In this document: positions 1-12,124 of the stretch, one piece after another
Layout: every line of letters starts with the position of its first letter
Position numbering within the stretch: position 1 is the stretch's first letter
Made by a program: the position numbers and the translations under genes
Source of the DNA: Mastigias papua
Lineage: Eukaryota; Cnidaria; Scyphozoa; Rhizostomeae; Mastigiidae
NCBI GenBank assembly: GCA_964019165.1
Contig: OZ025269.1
Coordinates: forward strand, 18,827,687 to 18,891,686
DNA length: 64,000 nucleotides
Direction of reading: 5' to 3'
The notes under the pieces: model-generated
What the model was told of the DNA's origin: nothing
The model's input: only the letters and a program-made list of their open reading frames with translations
Database searches by the model: none

Positions 1-1082
1 AGGTAGTTCTGTATTTTGTGGCCATCATATTTTACAGTTGGCTTTCCTGGCAGGTGGCAATCTTTGTGCGTTATCACTGACGAAAGAGTATATATTATGA
101 ATAGAATCAGAAGTTGTCAGGCCATTTGAAATTGAAAGCTGATGAACATTTAGAGGTGTCAGATGGTTAAGGATAAGGACAATGAATTAGAGCACAGAGT
201 ATTCTGAACGGGTAAGGTAAAACGTGACTACTCCTTATAAATACTTCTAGTACTAGTAGCAATTGTGCTTCACCTAGCTTCTCGTAGTAAATGCTGTCAA
301 ATATATCAAAGCTGCTGTCTAGGGATGCAGACACTCTTGCCGCCTGATCCCACTTATATCGTAGGGCTATTAATTACTGACTGAAAGACTGAGTACATCT
401 TATCTAAGTTCTCAAATGGTATCTCTCACTGGCATAAAGCAAGTAATTTACATTTATCAATATATGAGAGTATTTCACAATCTTATCAAAAACATTATTC
501 ATTCACAAAAGCTCTAAGTTCCTTCTCAAACAAGACTTTAATTTTCGCTAATTTTGACAACAGTGTGAGTTTTATTGCTTTAAGAGGGTTAGTGGCTACC
601 AGACATCAATATTCTTTACCAAAGTAGTGATCATGGGAAACACAATATTATGAGGTATCTTTAGCACTGGACTGGTGACTGCTGTGAGGAATACAAGATG
701 TCAATTCTCTAGATATCTGCATTTACTTATCGCAAAATTTCAGCTTCACACTAGAGTAACTATGATAGATTTCTCTAGCTTGTGGTTATATACTGAACCA
801 AATGTACACAGGGATAGTCTTAAATGTTATGTCTGTTTGGGGGAAAAGTTATTCTTGGCTTTTGACTTAAAAATGTGACATGACCTCCTAATAAGGTGAT
901 CAATTTAAAGTTTGTTTTCTGTCTATTTTTGTTTATTTTGGTTTCTATATAAATACTTGTATTTATTTAACTATGTAACTGAAGGAGTATGATGATGATA
1001 ATAATGATGAAAAAGTTAGGCTTGCTAATTCCATTTCACACTTCCTTTGTACTCAAATGTTGCTGCCATGTACCTATTAGGT
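1..1082. other. intergenic, no gene seen
   Basis: No exon-like open frame with splice consensus and no recognisable protein is visible here. A short TGATGA-type low-complexity patch lies near 988-1012. The small open frames present look like chance. Confidence 0.5.
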
Positions 1083-1172
1083 GCTTGGTAGTCGGTAGGC
1101 GAGCATCAAAAGTATGGCCCTAAGTGCGCCTCGAATATTCGATATTCTGCACTGTAGACAAGCGCCCGAGCC
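1083..1172 (-). mobile_element. degraded tRNA-derived SINE head
   Basis: Read on the minus strand, this stretch contains a tRNA A-box-like segment (GTCGAGTGGCTCGGGCGC) followed by sequence resembling the head of the SINE at 1623-1886 and of the old copy near 47620. Only the tRNA-like part is recognisable and no target-site duplication is clear. It is a relic, not a functional tRNA. Confidence 0.4.
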
Positions 1173-1205
1173 ACTCGACTACAGGTTTTTTTATAGGAAA
1201 GTGGT

Positions 1206-1600
<395 letters not shown>

Positions 1601-1608
1601 CGTTCGTA

Positions 1609-1900
1609 TAAACCGACGTGTATGGGCGAGTGGCCAAATGGTTAGAGCGCTTGACTGCTGTGCGAAACATCGATGGTTCGAGCCGAACTCTCGGATCATA
1701 GTTGGGATGCTGGCTCACTGTTCACCCAGCAGCAAATGGGTACCTGGTGGCAACACTGGGGAAGTTAAAGGCGGCGAGGAAAGGAACTGGCCACCCTACC
1801 TCACTATGCCGGCGGCTCAGGATAAGTGTCCCTCTAACGGGCACTCCCCCAACGTACGGAATCGTACACGGGGCTCACCCTACCTTTAAACCGACGTGTA
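1609..1900 (+). mobile_element. tRNA-derived SINE, full length with TSD
   Basis: The body at about 1623-1886 begins with a tRNA-like head: an A-box-like GAGTGGCCAAATGGTTAGAG, then a B box GGTTCGAGCC. A conserved central part follows that includes ACCCAGCAGCAAATGGGTAC. The copy is bounded by the direct repeat TAAACCGACGTGTA at 1609-1622 and 1887-1900, the target-site duplication of a LINE-mobilised insertion. A second full copy at 12136-12403 shares the whole body. SINEs are transcribed by RNA polymerase III from the internal A and B boxes; activity today is not shown by the sequence. Confidence 0.93.
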
Positions 1901-2810
1901 CTCGATCATTAGACAGTACATGGAGCGGTAGTGAAAGTTGATCGTTAGATAACAGCATAGAGTAGACTAGAATATGAATACTAGAAGAAAAATGCTCGAA
2001 AAATTGCCATCAAAGCCATCGTCAGCAGAATGAAACAACGGTCAGATATACCATATATTGCATAGAACTAGATACAAGAGGAACAATCAGTTTATTGTTT
2101 CTGAACGACATTTGACTTGAATATGAACGAAGGAAAACTAAGTACAGGAAAAGGTTCTGTGACAAAGAGGAGTTAGTATTGATGTATGCGGTACTACCAT
2201 GTGGAAAGCGTATTTTTGAGCTAGCAAGTGCCTCTGGTTATATTAGTGGGTCAAGGTACACTTTACCGATATGGTGTGACATAAGGTTTGTCACGGTAGA
2301 GATTTGTTTAGCACAACTAAAGCAAGACCATATATATAGTTTTTAGCTAGTGGACGCAAATTGCAAAGTATTTGTTAATGATTAATTAGCGGGTTATGGC
2401 TTTGCCCGAACAACCGCAAACATCCCTGAATGTTTTCATTGAAAATCATGAGTTCAAAGTTTGCTACGAACTCTGCTTGAACTCACCAAAAGTCTGATTG
2501 TGTATGTATAACCATATTGACTACGGATCACTGTTGTTACGAAATTTCTATGCCAACAGAAAAGATACCAGCAATCACATATTATTACCCGATGTGAATT
2601 GCGTCATTCGCTTTCATGGCAGGGTAGTGCAACGAATGTTGACGAGTGCTTGTTTTGTTTTTTAGTATTGTCTTCTTGCTCCAAATCACCAGAGATAGAT
2701 ATATATGTAGAAAAGAAATTTCATTTTCGAACATTTTCTAGTGATAGAGAGTATAGTTGTACGAAAAGCCGTCCATATTTCTAGCCATTTCAGTTGTCAC
2801 TTTTGAGCTG
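1901..2810. other. intergenic, no gene seen
   Basis: No recognisable exon, RNA gene or repeat family was identified here. Confidence 0.4.
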
Positions 2811-2817
2811 GTGTGTA

Positions 2818-2961
2818 CATGTGCGTGTGTATTGTCTGTGTGTACCTGCGTGGCTGTGTTTGTCTGTCGGCCTATGTCTGTCTTTTTGTCTGTGTGCGCT
2901 TGTTTGTCTGTGTGTGTATGTGTGTGTGTTGTGTATGTGTTTGTGTGTGTTTGTGTGTCTA
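2818..2961 (+). repeat. degenerate (TG)n / TGTC low-complexity tract
   Basis: A GT-rich tract of mixed TG, TGTC and TTTG units. The Cys/Val/Leu-rich frames that cross it are composition artefacts. Confidence 0.9.
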
Positions 2962-3623
2962 GATAGCCATTCTCTGTACTTCTATGTTCCTTGTGCTCAA
3001 TGTATCTTCCTGTTTACCACAGTACAATTATGCTTATTTACGAACTTTGACTCATTTACCTGCCAGTAAGTGACGATCTGAGATTCAGACCACCACCTTC
3101 ACTGGTCCATAATCATACGTTAGCACACAGTTCATTGTGGGCAAATTTAACATCAAAAAGCAGGTAGACGTATTCATAATTATCACCTAAGTAAAGAATC
3201 GTGAACCGTTGTTTACAAACTACGTGATCAATTTTGAGACTATTTACAAGACAGAGGGTACAGCTTGTGTAGTGATTTATTGCGAGAAGAATCTCATAAA
3301 AGTAATCGAAGCACCATCTCATCCTGTTAGTATTCTGCTTGACTTACTCGTATTTATGGACAAATGGACTTGAAAGTGATGGAAAAGTAGAGAGAAGAAG
3401 TTCTAGCATCTGTAGCGATTCAATTTATGGTACGAGCTACACTTTGATGATTGTTGAATGCAAGAAATGTTAGGGTATTCGCGTATTGCAGGATTTAATG
3501 TATGATCCAAGGACTGGTCTTTAGAAACAGTCTCTTAAGCAGTTGATTTAATTGTTTATAGCAAATGGCAATAATCAAGAGCATTAAAGAGTAAGATCTC
3601 AGCTTAGAATCTCTCTTCCTCTC
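2962..3623. other. upstream region of the glutamate-receptor-like gene
   Basis: No exon was recognised. The region must hold the promoter and 5' untranslated sequence of the gene starting at 3624, but no specific promoter element can be supported by eye. Confidence 0.3.
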
Positions 3624-6600
3624 ATGCTGATATTCGAAGTTCCTCACATGTTCCTTTTTGCATTTTTGATCCTTTTCTGTTTATATGGTAGGCTATCATT
3701 TTTCCTTATAGACTGCCTGAAAATGAGAGTTAGATGTCCAGACAATGTTCAACTTGCTTTTGCATCAATACCTCCGTACATTTATAAAACCGAGGATTCC
3801 AAGATTACAGGAGTATTTGGAAATGTCATTCCGGACGCCATCAGTTTCTGGTGTAAAGGAAAGACAAACCTGACATACATTGAAGTAGAATCAGGACTTG
3901 CGGGACTAGAAAAATACGTAGTGAATGCCACTGCGGACATAATTTTTCCTATTCCCTCTGTTTCGAATAGAAGATTCTTCATCGGGAGGCCGTTCATCCC
4001 TGTTGGTAAGTATAATTGGACGCTAGATGAATACAAATATTACTTTTGCAAATTACGAGGAAACTCACTTGTGATTTTATGCAAATACTCTACATTCAAC
4101 TGATGTACTTGTTATTTGCAAGACGACAATTGTGTGTTAAAGACTTCCCTTTTTCTAGCAAACTTGATGTCCAAGTGACACACTCTGACATTAGAGAGTT
4201 TCTGAGCAAAGCTTATAGCAGATTTGTTCAGAAATTACTAGATAGAGCAATGGAAGAACAGCACAGGCCCTTCTTCGAAGCGGCAAATTAAGGATGATTT
4301 CTCCATTACCGGAGCCATCAAGTCACTGATCTTGACTTTATAATATTGTGAAGACCATGTAATTGACTTTCCGGCTGTACGAAATGTTTTCTTTGGAAAA
4401 TAATGATTAGATTGCATGGGAGTTTTGCAACTTTATTTCCATCAAAAAGGTATACTAAAATAGACATTGCAAAATGTTGTACAAGGTATTGTATCATGTT
4501 GTACAAAGTATTGAATCAAGTTGTAAAATGTATCATGCTTTACAAGGTACAATCAATACAGACAGAGGTATATAAGCGAACGTAATTCGTGTTAAATATT
4601 CTCATTCAGCAGCTAACATCCTCTTGCATAATAGAAACCGTACGCAAGACCAGAGTCCAGAAAAAGTCACGGCTCCACGACTCTGAGCCGAAGGAAAATT
4701 TTTGCTCTTTATGTCATATTTGAGGAAGATTTTGAAATTTATATCAACAATTCAGTTTCAGCAAAGCTTTCATATAATGCGATATCGACTGTGAAAGGCA
4801 TAGCCTATTTACAGTAAAAGCTTTCGGGACATACCAAATGCAGAGTTAAAAAACTTTGGCTAGTTTTGATAATCTTAAGAGATCTTTTTCTTATGATGAA
4901 GGTTTATGATGAAGATTTGACAGCCAGAGGAAGGTTTGAACTTTTTCTTGACTCTGCGCAAGACAAACAAGTATCATATTTCCTTATCTTGCTTTATAGT
5001 AGAGACGCCTGGCATCGCATTTTATACGACAGTCATACCAGATGCTAGGAATGCAATTGGGGATGCGGTTTCAAATGGTTGGCCAGCTCTAGTTTTTGTC
5101 ATAATATCAGCACTACTTGCTGGTATGATTTATTGGATCTCTGTAAGTAAATTTGATTGTTCATCTTTCTAAGTATCTTATACTATTGTTTTATTCTGTT
5201 CCCTATCCCCCATCTTGTTACCTCCAGCTGTATGCATTTTCTTTATTTCTTCCTTCTGTTTTCAAGTAAAGTGGAGCTCAAAATTCTGTACATAAGACAT
5301 ATTGTCTTACACTGATTTCTTGAGTAGCATGTTCTCATTCCATGAAAAATTGAACTGCAGTTGCTCTCCTCCCTTGCTGCTCCTTATAGTTGCATTTCCT
5401 TTGCTTTTGTTTGACGAGAATTGTCTCAGTAATCCAAAGTAGATAAAGTATTGCACTTCTTCATTCGGATAGGATTTAGCTCGCCAGACTCAAAGCCTCA
5501 AGAATAACACCTCGATCTATCGGCCTTTAAGGCTTGAAGGACCATTCAAAGGATTCTACTGGGCAATGGTTTCTATGACAACTGTGGGGTGAGTTGTAAT
5601 CCTATATGGACTTGTATCTATATATTTTCATAATGACTCTAAGTGTCTTTAACATTAGACTCAGGAATTTCAGAGAGATATCTTTTAGAATGATAGCCAC
5701 GACGAGCAACATTGCAGATGAATCAGGAAGAATAGCCAATTTCCATTTGTGTATTGCCATCGGATACATCCATTATATTAACATACCAGCTACATTGACA
5801 TAGCAGTTAATTATCGACACATCCTGTAGACCTATACAGAACGTTTCGGGATAGCGTATCCCATCTTCAGCTAATAATTCTGAAAAAATTATGGAGGCTA
5901 ATAAATAATGAGTAATTGAATGAAATTCAAAAGTCAGTTGAACGAAGTTCATAGGAGCTAGGCCATTAATATACGGTTTATACATGAGAGTAGCTTATAT
6001 GAAAGTAGCTAGTGCTCAGCTGTTTAAAAAATTATGAAAGTTCGATAGCCTACTAGTCTTTTGAGATCTCTGATAGTTGATAGTTCGTATACATTTAGAA
6101 TTCCAAGTTTTCCACATGTCCATGAGCTCTTTGATTCGAGTTGTACGTATTTTATGTCATGAGCTCCAGCGCTGTGTTTCTGTAGTGCTTGTCTGTGTGT
6201 GTAGCACAGTATATTTGTACAAACTTACACTTTTCACACATGGTGCTGAAATCTTCAAAACAGATGCAGCTTCAACATTAGGCAAATAAACCACATTGAA
6301 GTGTGCTACCCTTGGGCAGTTCATCTCACACTTGAATATTCCTTTACACCTTGGTTTCCGTGGAAGAAGTGTGTCAAATCTGTGTGTGAACTAATTTCAA
6401 ATCTGTCAAACAGGACAATTGGCTGAAATGGAAGTAGCCATGAATTGGTGCATATTGCTACAAAGCCAATACCACAATATATGGGGCATATTTGCTTTGG
6501 CGGGTAAACACCCTTTTGATACCCTGCCGATTCAAACCAGTCCATCTTTCTTTTCGAAAATATAGCTTTTGACTTTATTTCAATTATTTTGTCAGGTATG

Positions 6601-9600
6601 GTGATTTCTATCCAAAATCGACCTTTGGACGTCTCTTGGCAACTATATGGATACTAATGGGAATAGTGATAATCTCGCTTTTCACTGCAACAGTAACAAC
6701 AATCTTGTTGGCAGCATGCCTTGCAAATGATGTCACATTGAACGGAGCAAATGTATGATATGGTTCTAAATCTTTATATCAAAGACAGGCATATCTCAAT
6801 TAAGACCTCGATTCATTTTATTGGATCAATTTTTGATCCCCAAAAAAGTTGTATCAGAACAGCTTCCCGTTTACTCAAATGCAAGTAATCCGCTACAAAA
6901 CTTGTTGGGCTATCCGGCATGGTTTTTGTTTCTGCTATGAGAAATGAGTACTGTTGTGCCTGTACGGGTCAAAATCAGTACCGGTACAATGCAAACTACG
7001 TAATTGCTTGGTGCAGTGATCGTAGCTGATCAAAAATGATCCAATATACTGTAGATAGGGTTTAAGGCACTATATATTAGTTAGTTTCGCTCCTAATCTT
7101 GTAATGTTTCTTATTCTGATACCTATGTTTGCAAGAGGGTGAAGGAAGGTGTAGCCAACCACTCTGAGAATTGATCCAGGATTTTAATCAACTTAGATTT
7201 TCAGGATTCTAGACCTTCATTATAAATGATCGTTTTAGACAAAGTGGTAATTCAATATGAACTGTTATATATTAGAAATTGTACGTAAGCTAGTGACGTA
7301 GCCGAATATTGGTTGGAAAATAGCTTTTAAGCAAGACCTATTTGAGACAAGAATTTGCAACTGACATGAACTGCTAAGATAGAGCATTAAAGACCTAGCA
7401 CTCTGTCATTTACTTCATTTTCACAGGTGGCCGTTATGGAGAACAGCATTGAGTATAGCTATGCTGTTAAACGGAATGCATTTCCAAAAGGTAGCTACAT
7501 TTCCATCGTCCATTTTGACTTTATCTAATTGTACTTTAGTTATTTTAGCTCGAAATTAGCTTTATCTTCCTCTCTTTTAGTCGCTTTGGCTGCAGTTAGC
7601 AGCTGTATCTTCTTCTCTTTTAGTTGCTTTAGCTTTAGTTTATCTTCCTCGGTTTTAGTAACCATAGCTCCAGTTCTGGTTGTATATTCCTCTCAGTTGG
7701 TTAGCTTGGCTCAAGTTAATTTTATCTTCCTTTCGTTTAGTTAATGTAATGCTCCAATTAGTTACACATTCTTCTCTTTTATTTGTTTTGGCCCTAGTTA
7801 ACTAAAAAGAGTTCATTTTCTCACTTGGACTCTTCAAGTAAACAATGGTGAATAGGTGCCAAGTGGCCAATCATATGGCTAACTGGACACATTATTCATC
7901 ATATCACGTGTACCCGCATATCTGGCTATAAATTTCGGTTCACCCTTCAGTCGCTATCCGACGTTTCATACTCTGACGAGTGTCGGACGAAAAAAAGCTT
8001 TTCAGTATGGTTAAAACATGGTACCGCTTTTTCGTGCTGTAGTGAAGTTCTGTAGTACCAACAGACTTTTCAGTTAACTAAATCTTCCTGTCCTTACCTA
8101 CTTTAATTCTATAGTTGGATCTTCTTCTCTTTCAGCTACTTTAGCTCCATTTGTAGTTGCATCTTCCTCTCATTTAGTTAGCTTGGCTTTAGTTAATTTT
8201 ATCGCCCTCTCGTTTAGTTAGTTTATCTCCATTTACAATTGCATTTTACTCCCACTTGGTTAGCTTTGCTGTAGTTAATCTTATTTTCGGCTCCTCTACT
8301 TACTTTAGCTCCAGTTATTAGTGCGTTCCTCTCTGTTAGCCATCTCAACTCTTGGTACTTGCGAAATGGTGTTATTGCACCTCACTTTTAATCGATAATT
8401 GGTTATGTACCTAATTTGGAATTTCTTTTAATAGGCCATCCAACGATAGATCAGCTCCTTCGCAACGCATATACCCAAAACCAAGCAATACTGCTTGATA
8501 GTTTTGTCGCGGGGCACTACCAATCAAAGATCACAAAGTTTAGGTTAGTGGAGGTGATGGAATACGTCTTCTCTAATGGACTGGTATTGGAAAATAAAGG
8601 TTTATGGCTTGAACCAAATATTCGTGCATATATACAGAACAATAAGGATATATTATTTAGGATAATGTCAGCGTCAATCAAGCCACTGAAGGTAATTAGT
8701 ATTTTTCCATTATTTTGCTTTTAAATTATTACTGTTCAGCGATAGTGTAGTGATGTGTGTCTCTGCTTTAAACCCTGGATGTACGCGGTTCGAATCTTAC
8801 TCCGATACGCTTTTACTGCTGTGTATGTGCTTTCTCGAAACTACCGACTGACTGCACGATGGTCTGGGTTGCAGACAGGGAAGTTAGATCAATACTATAC
8901 GCTACTCAAGAGGCAAGTTAATTTTGGTTGATAGTCAATGTGTAAAGAATAGCCAGCCATTGGGATGAAGTGCCCAAGGACAAACATTTGCCGTTGTTTC
9001 CTTGTTTGCTTGCTTAGTAGTGATTCCTATAATAGTCTGTGCCCTGGGCTAAGCCCCGAAGGACATAAACGCCTACTTGGAAAAATTGAACTTTGATGAG
9101 AAAGAAATACAAGATATTGCCAGACAGTTACGGACAATATCTTTCTCAGATATTGTTAAATTCATTAAAACTTTCATAGACTTTTAAAATGTTAAATCAA
9201 GTCTAGAACTTTAGTTTCTTATGTTTCTTTTCCTTTTATAGCTTTAGTTTTTTCTTCTGACTTTTGACATCCATCTTTGTTATACGGGTTTGAGCTGGAC
9301 TATTTTCACTGTATATACAATTACAATAATTAGGTATATTCGATGATCTTACTTATTTACTTACTTGAAAATCAAACTGGAAAAATTGAGCTATGTTGAG
9401 AAAGAAGTAAAAAACATTACGAGAAAGTCACAGACTACGTCGGTCTAAGGAACTGTGAAAATTGTAAAAACTTCCACGGGGTTCGAAGTGTAAAATCTTG
9501 TCTAGAACTGATTGATTTTTCTTGTACTCAAGTCTCCTGTAACTGTACATTTTACTTTTTAATTTTGAAATATTTATTTACTCTGTCCTTGTTTCATTGT

Positions 9601-11042
9601 TTAGAACCGGGCTGTTTTTATTGTGCATGCAGTTTTAATAATGGAATATATTCAATGACTTACTTACCTCTAACACTCCCTGACTAAAAGTCAACTGATT
9701 AGTTCGAAAGCTATTGGAAGCATGAAAGCAATTGTCAACACATAAGGCAATAGCCAACAGTATGCAACTAAGCTTGTTAACAGCTAGGTCAATGGCAAGA
9801 GACTAATTTAGAATGTTTGTGGAACATGGGATAAAATCTAGAGACTTCATGTGATCTCAGAGCAGGCTGAAAGTATTCACGGTTTATTGGCAGTACCTCT
9901 CAAGAAATCTGTTTACAAGGTTTGAGTCAATTTCGAAGTTTATGGTAGTTTGTAGGGCATTGAATTTTGGTTCTGAATCCCCGAAATCCTACTTGAGGTG
10001 CAATTTGAACACAACTCAGTTGATCTGCGAGAGAACATCTTTTTATCTTGTAACATGTAAAAGATGACAAACAACAACAATTTGGTGGTCTGTGTGTCAG
10101 TAGCATCGGGAAGGACTTGTTTGTCAGTGAGTTCTCACAATGGCCAACACTTACAGTTTTAAAATTATAATAATTAATCTAAACAATTGTACATCAAACA
10201 AATAACAAATATACAAACACCGTGGGTGCAGGGGTGGGCTTGGGAGGGGGGAGTTTACCCCCGATGATTTAGGGAACAAACATGAATATGATTATGCATG
10301 GACTGTACTTCTCCTTGCCGCATGAGAACATTTTTTTGCGAATTTTCAAAATGGGGCGCGAGCTTTTAGCATATATATTTTACTCAATGAATCACTGAAT
10401 CTATGCTGCTCGATGAGTTCTGGTTTATTTTACTTATAGCTCGACTTATTGTCATATTACTGTAAATCCTCGAGTTGACCCCCACCCTTGAAAAAGCCCC
10501 CCATCGAATAAGCCTCCATTGCTAGAACTTCACATTGTTAATAAATTTGCCTCGAATAGGCCCCCACCCAATAAGTATCGGATAGAAATTAGCCCCCATG
10601 GTGTTAATTCGAGGATTCACAGTATTCAAATTTAACGATTTTCTCAGTGACTAGTGACACAGATACCTGCATTAGCTCTGTTTTCATATCAGTTCTTACA
10701 TTATAAAGCAGTCGTCTATATTAGCAGCCGTAAGATAACGAGTAAACGTACGGATTACTAAAGCGCCATCGACTCTTTCAGCCAAATGGTGGAGAGAGCG
10801 ACGCAGAACTGAAGTCAAATAGCTTACTAAGTATCGAAAATCGGTCAGTCTTCATAACATTGGTTGGAACGACTCTATTGATTGGGATACTGTCGGTTCT
10901 TGGTACACTGTTTGATAGATTGTATCTAAGAAGGAGAAATCAAGATAGCAGAGGTAACTTATTGAATTTTAATCTGTTGGGCAGTCTACACGAATTAATT
11001 GCTACGTGTATGCATATATCTATGTATATATGTTCATATATT

Positions 11043-11121
<79 letters not shown>

Positions 11122-11570
11122 CATATAAATATATATACATATATGTAGGTATGTATGAATGTATTTATATATGTTTATATACATTTATGTCAATGAATTT
11201 ATGTTGTCATTTACTTTGGTAATGAACATATAGTGACATGGAGACCCCGCTCAACAAGTTTGCTTACTAGCGTTTCTATTGCTAAGCATGAAAACGACGG
11301 AGCATAATATAGCTAAAATGTATGATCTTGCTACAGTCTCTTAATTTTTTAGGTGAAAAGATACTCCATGCAGTAATGGGACTAGACGATACTGGAATCA
11401 GGAAAAGTCACCTGAAAGAACAGTTGGAAGCATTGACTGATATTAAGACTGAGATGGATGAGTTTATCGAAATGGTCAAAGTTAAAGTGGCTTTGGGCAG
11501 CCACATGACAAATGGCAGTTTCCACGTAGATGACGATTTAGCTATAAACAACATCGAGATGGTATCGTAG
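3624..11570 (+). CDS. ionotropic glutamate receptor-like K+ channel (GluR0/AvGluR1 architecture), 8 exons, 497 aa
   Basis: Exons: 3624-4005, 5000-5142, 5488-5588, 6596-6752, 7427-7490, 8435-8691, 10782-10953, 11353-11570. All have GT-AG borders, and the 1494 coding bases close in frame at TAG. The protein should be a ligand-gated channel of the plasma membrane. A hydrophobic leader covers residues 1-30 (start at M1 or M9). The S1 lobe (about 37-150) has the PPY motif at 50-52 and the Arg pair R116/R117 where iGluRs bind the ligand carboxylate. M1 is at 156-174, the pore loop at 194-213 with filter TVGYGD (207-212), and M2 at about 222-246. The S2 lobe (about 260-385) starts with VAVMENS and has D304 at the position of the ligand-amino-binding acid. 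M3 is at 391-412, followed by a charged cytoplasmic tail. There is no amino-terminal domain and no SYTANLAAF motif. K+ selectivity and an amino-acid ligand are inferred from the family, not shown. Confidence 0.88.
4465..4556 (+). repeat. short degenerate tandem repeat in intron 1
   Basis: About four diverged units resembling TTGTACAAGGTATTGTATCA (period roughly 20-25 bp) lie in the first intron of the glutamate-receptor-like gene. Confidence 0.6.
7529..8345 (+). repeat. degenerate minisatellite in intron 5, split by an insertion
   Basis: Units of roughly 35-50 bp built on ATCTTCCTCTCTTTTAGT followed by GCTTTAGCTCCAGTT-like text fill 7529-7800 and resume at 8083-8345. The Ser-rich open frame at 7529-7744 is just this repeat translated. 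The repeat is rich in pyrimidine-TTTAG steps that mimic splice acceptors, which could matter for splicing of exon 6 at 8435. Confidence 0.75.
7796..8082 (+). mobile_element. insertion inside the minisatellite, flanked by AGTTAACTA direct repeats
   Basis: The minisatellite is interrupted by about 265 bp of unrelated sequence. The same 11 bases (AGTTAACTAAA) occur at 7796-7806 and 8072-8082. The right 60 bases of the insert, including CATGGTACCGCTTTTTCGTG, recur at 39875-39934, where the element is bounded by a different 9-base direct repeat. That identifies a mobile family with a 9-base (or slightly longer) target-site duplication. The left ends of the two copies differ. Confidence 0.7.
8735..8870 (+). 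mobile_element. possible SINE relic with B box
   Basis: The sequence has a tRNA-like layout ending in GCGGTTCGAATC, a good B box, then non-tRNA sequence. No matching copy with boundaries was found, so this is a weak call. Confidence 0.25.
9050..9672 (+). mobile_element. two tandem copies of a transposon 3' end with short coding remnant and CTTA tail
   Basis: Copy one (about 9050-9370) holds an open frame from about 9064 to the stop near 9187, encoding a peptide that ends in [13 protein letters not shown]. It then runs through an AT-rich trailer to GGTATATTCGATGATCTTACTT. Copy two (about 9370-9672) repeats the same order with the peptide broken by stops and ends TATATTCAATGACTTACTTAC. A third copy of only the trailer lies at about 27380-27475. 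The CTTA-type tail and 3' position suggest a non-LTR retrotransposon end, but I do not recognise the protein. It lies in intron 6. Confidence 0.5.
10458..10624 (+). mobile_element. TA-flanked MITE
   Basis: The 163-bp element at 10460-10622 starts CTGTAAATCCTCGAGTT and ends AATTCGAGGATTCACAG, an imperfect terminal inverted repeat. It is bounded by TA on both sides (10458-10459 and 10623-10624). The interior is rich in C-runs (GCCCCCCA, GGCCCCCACC). TA duplications suggest mobilisation by a Tc1/mariner-type transposase. It lies in intron 6. Confidence 0.8.
11050..11119 (+). repeat. (TA)n microsatellite
   Basis: About 35 TA units in intron 7 of the glutamate-receptor-like gene. The Tyr-Ile repeat frame is artefactual. 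Confidence 0.97.
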
Positions 11571-12124
11571 GCTCAGAGAGATCGCTTTTATATCCTCCAC
11601 GGAATGTACAGTTACCGATACAAAAAGTTTGGCTTCCTTCACATATATCCTTATCTGAGTTAGCCAAGCATCTTCGCTGGGATTGTTATAAAATTATGTG
11701 GACTAAATTCAAAATAGAAAAATTGCTCCTATTCATGAAGATAGTGAAGAGTAAATAGATAGACCCTAATTTAAGGTATTTTTGCTGCTCAGAAAATTTT
11801 CACTGGATGACAATCTCCTGCAAGAGTAATTCATTCACTTGAGGTATGATTTCCAAAACCTATGTTATTAACGATAATTCAGAAGGTACTTATATAGTTA
11901 ATTAGCCTATCCTATCTTCTGAGGCCTTGGTGTTAATTTATAGCACTGTATGCACATGTCAAATCCGGCAAAAATTGAGAAGTAGTTAGGAAATACGGGC
12001 AGGCTTAGCTTCAACAGTACACTTGAAAGAACTATTTTTACAAGAAAATGTTCTACTACTTCGGAAACAAAATAAAAGCAGGCTCAAAGCTGAGAGTTTG
12101 TTTCTTATATAAAATAAGACGGGT
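11571..12124. other. 3' flank of the glutamate-receptor-like gene
   Basis: No exon was recognised. This probably includes the 3' untranslated region, though no convincing polyadenylation signal stands out. Confidence 0.3.

Noticed and set aside
1623..1690. Functional tRNA gene
   Set aside because: A and B boxes are present, but the acceptor and anticodon stems do not pair properly and the segment is the head of a repeated SINE.
1638..1941. Small open frames across the SINE (also 12056-12525)
   Set aside because: They coincide with a tRNA-derived SINE bounded by target-site duplications.
5480..5487. Acceptor at TTTAG (5475-5479) for the pore exon
   Set aside because: It would put the exon out of frame with M1 and hit a stop. 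The acceptor CCAG ending at 5487 restores phase 0 and the filter sequence.
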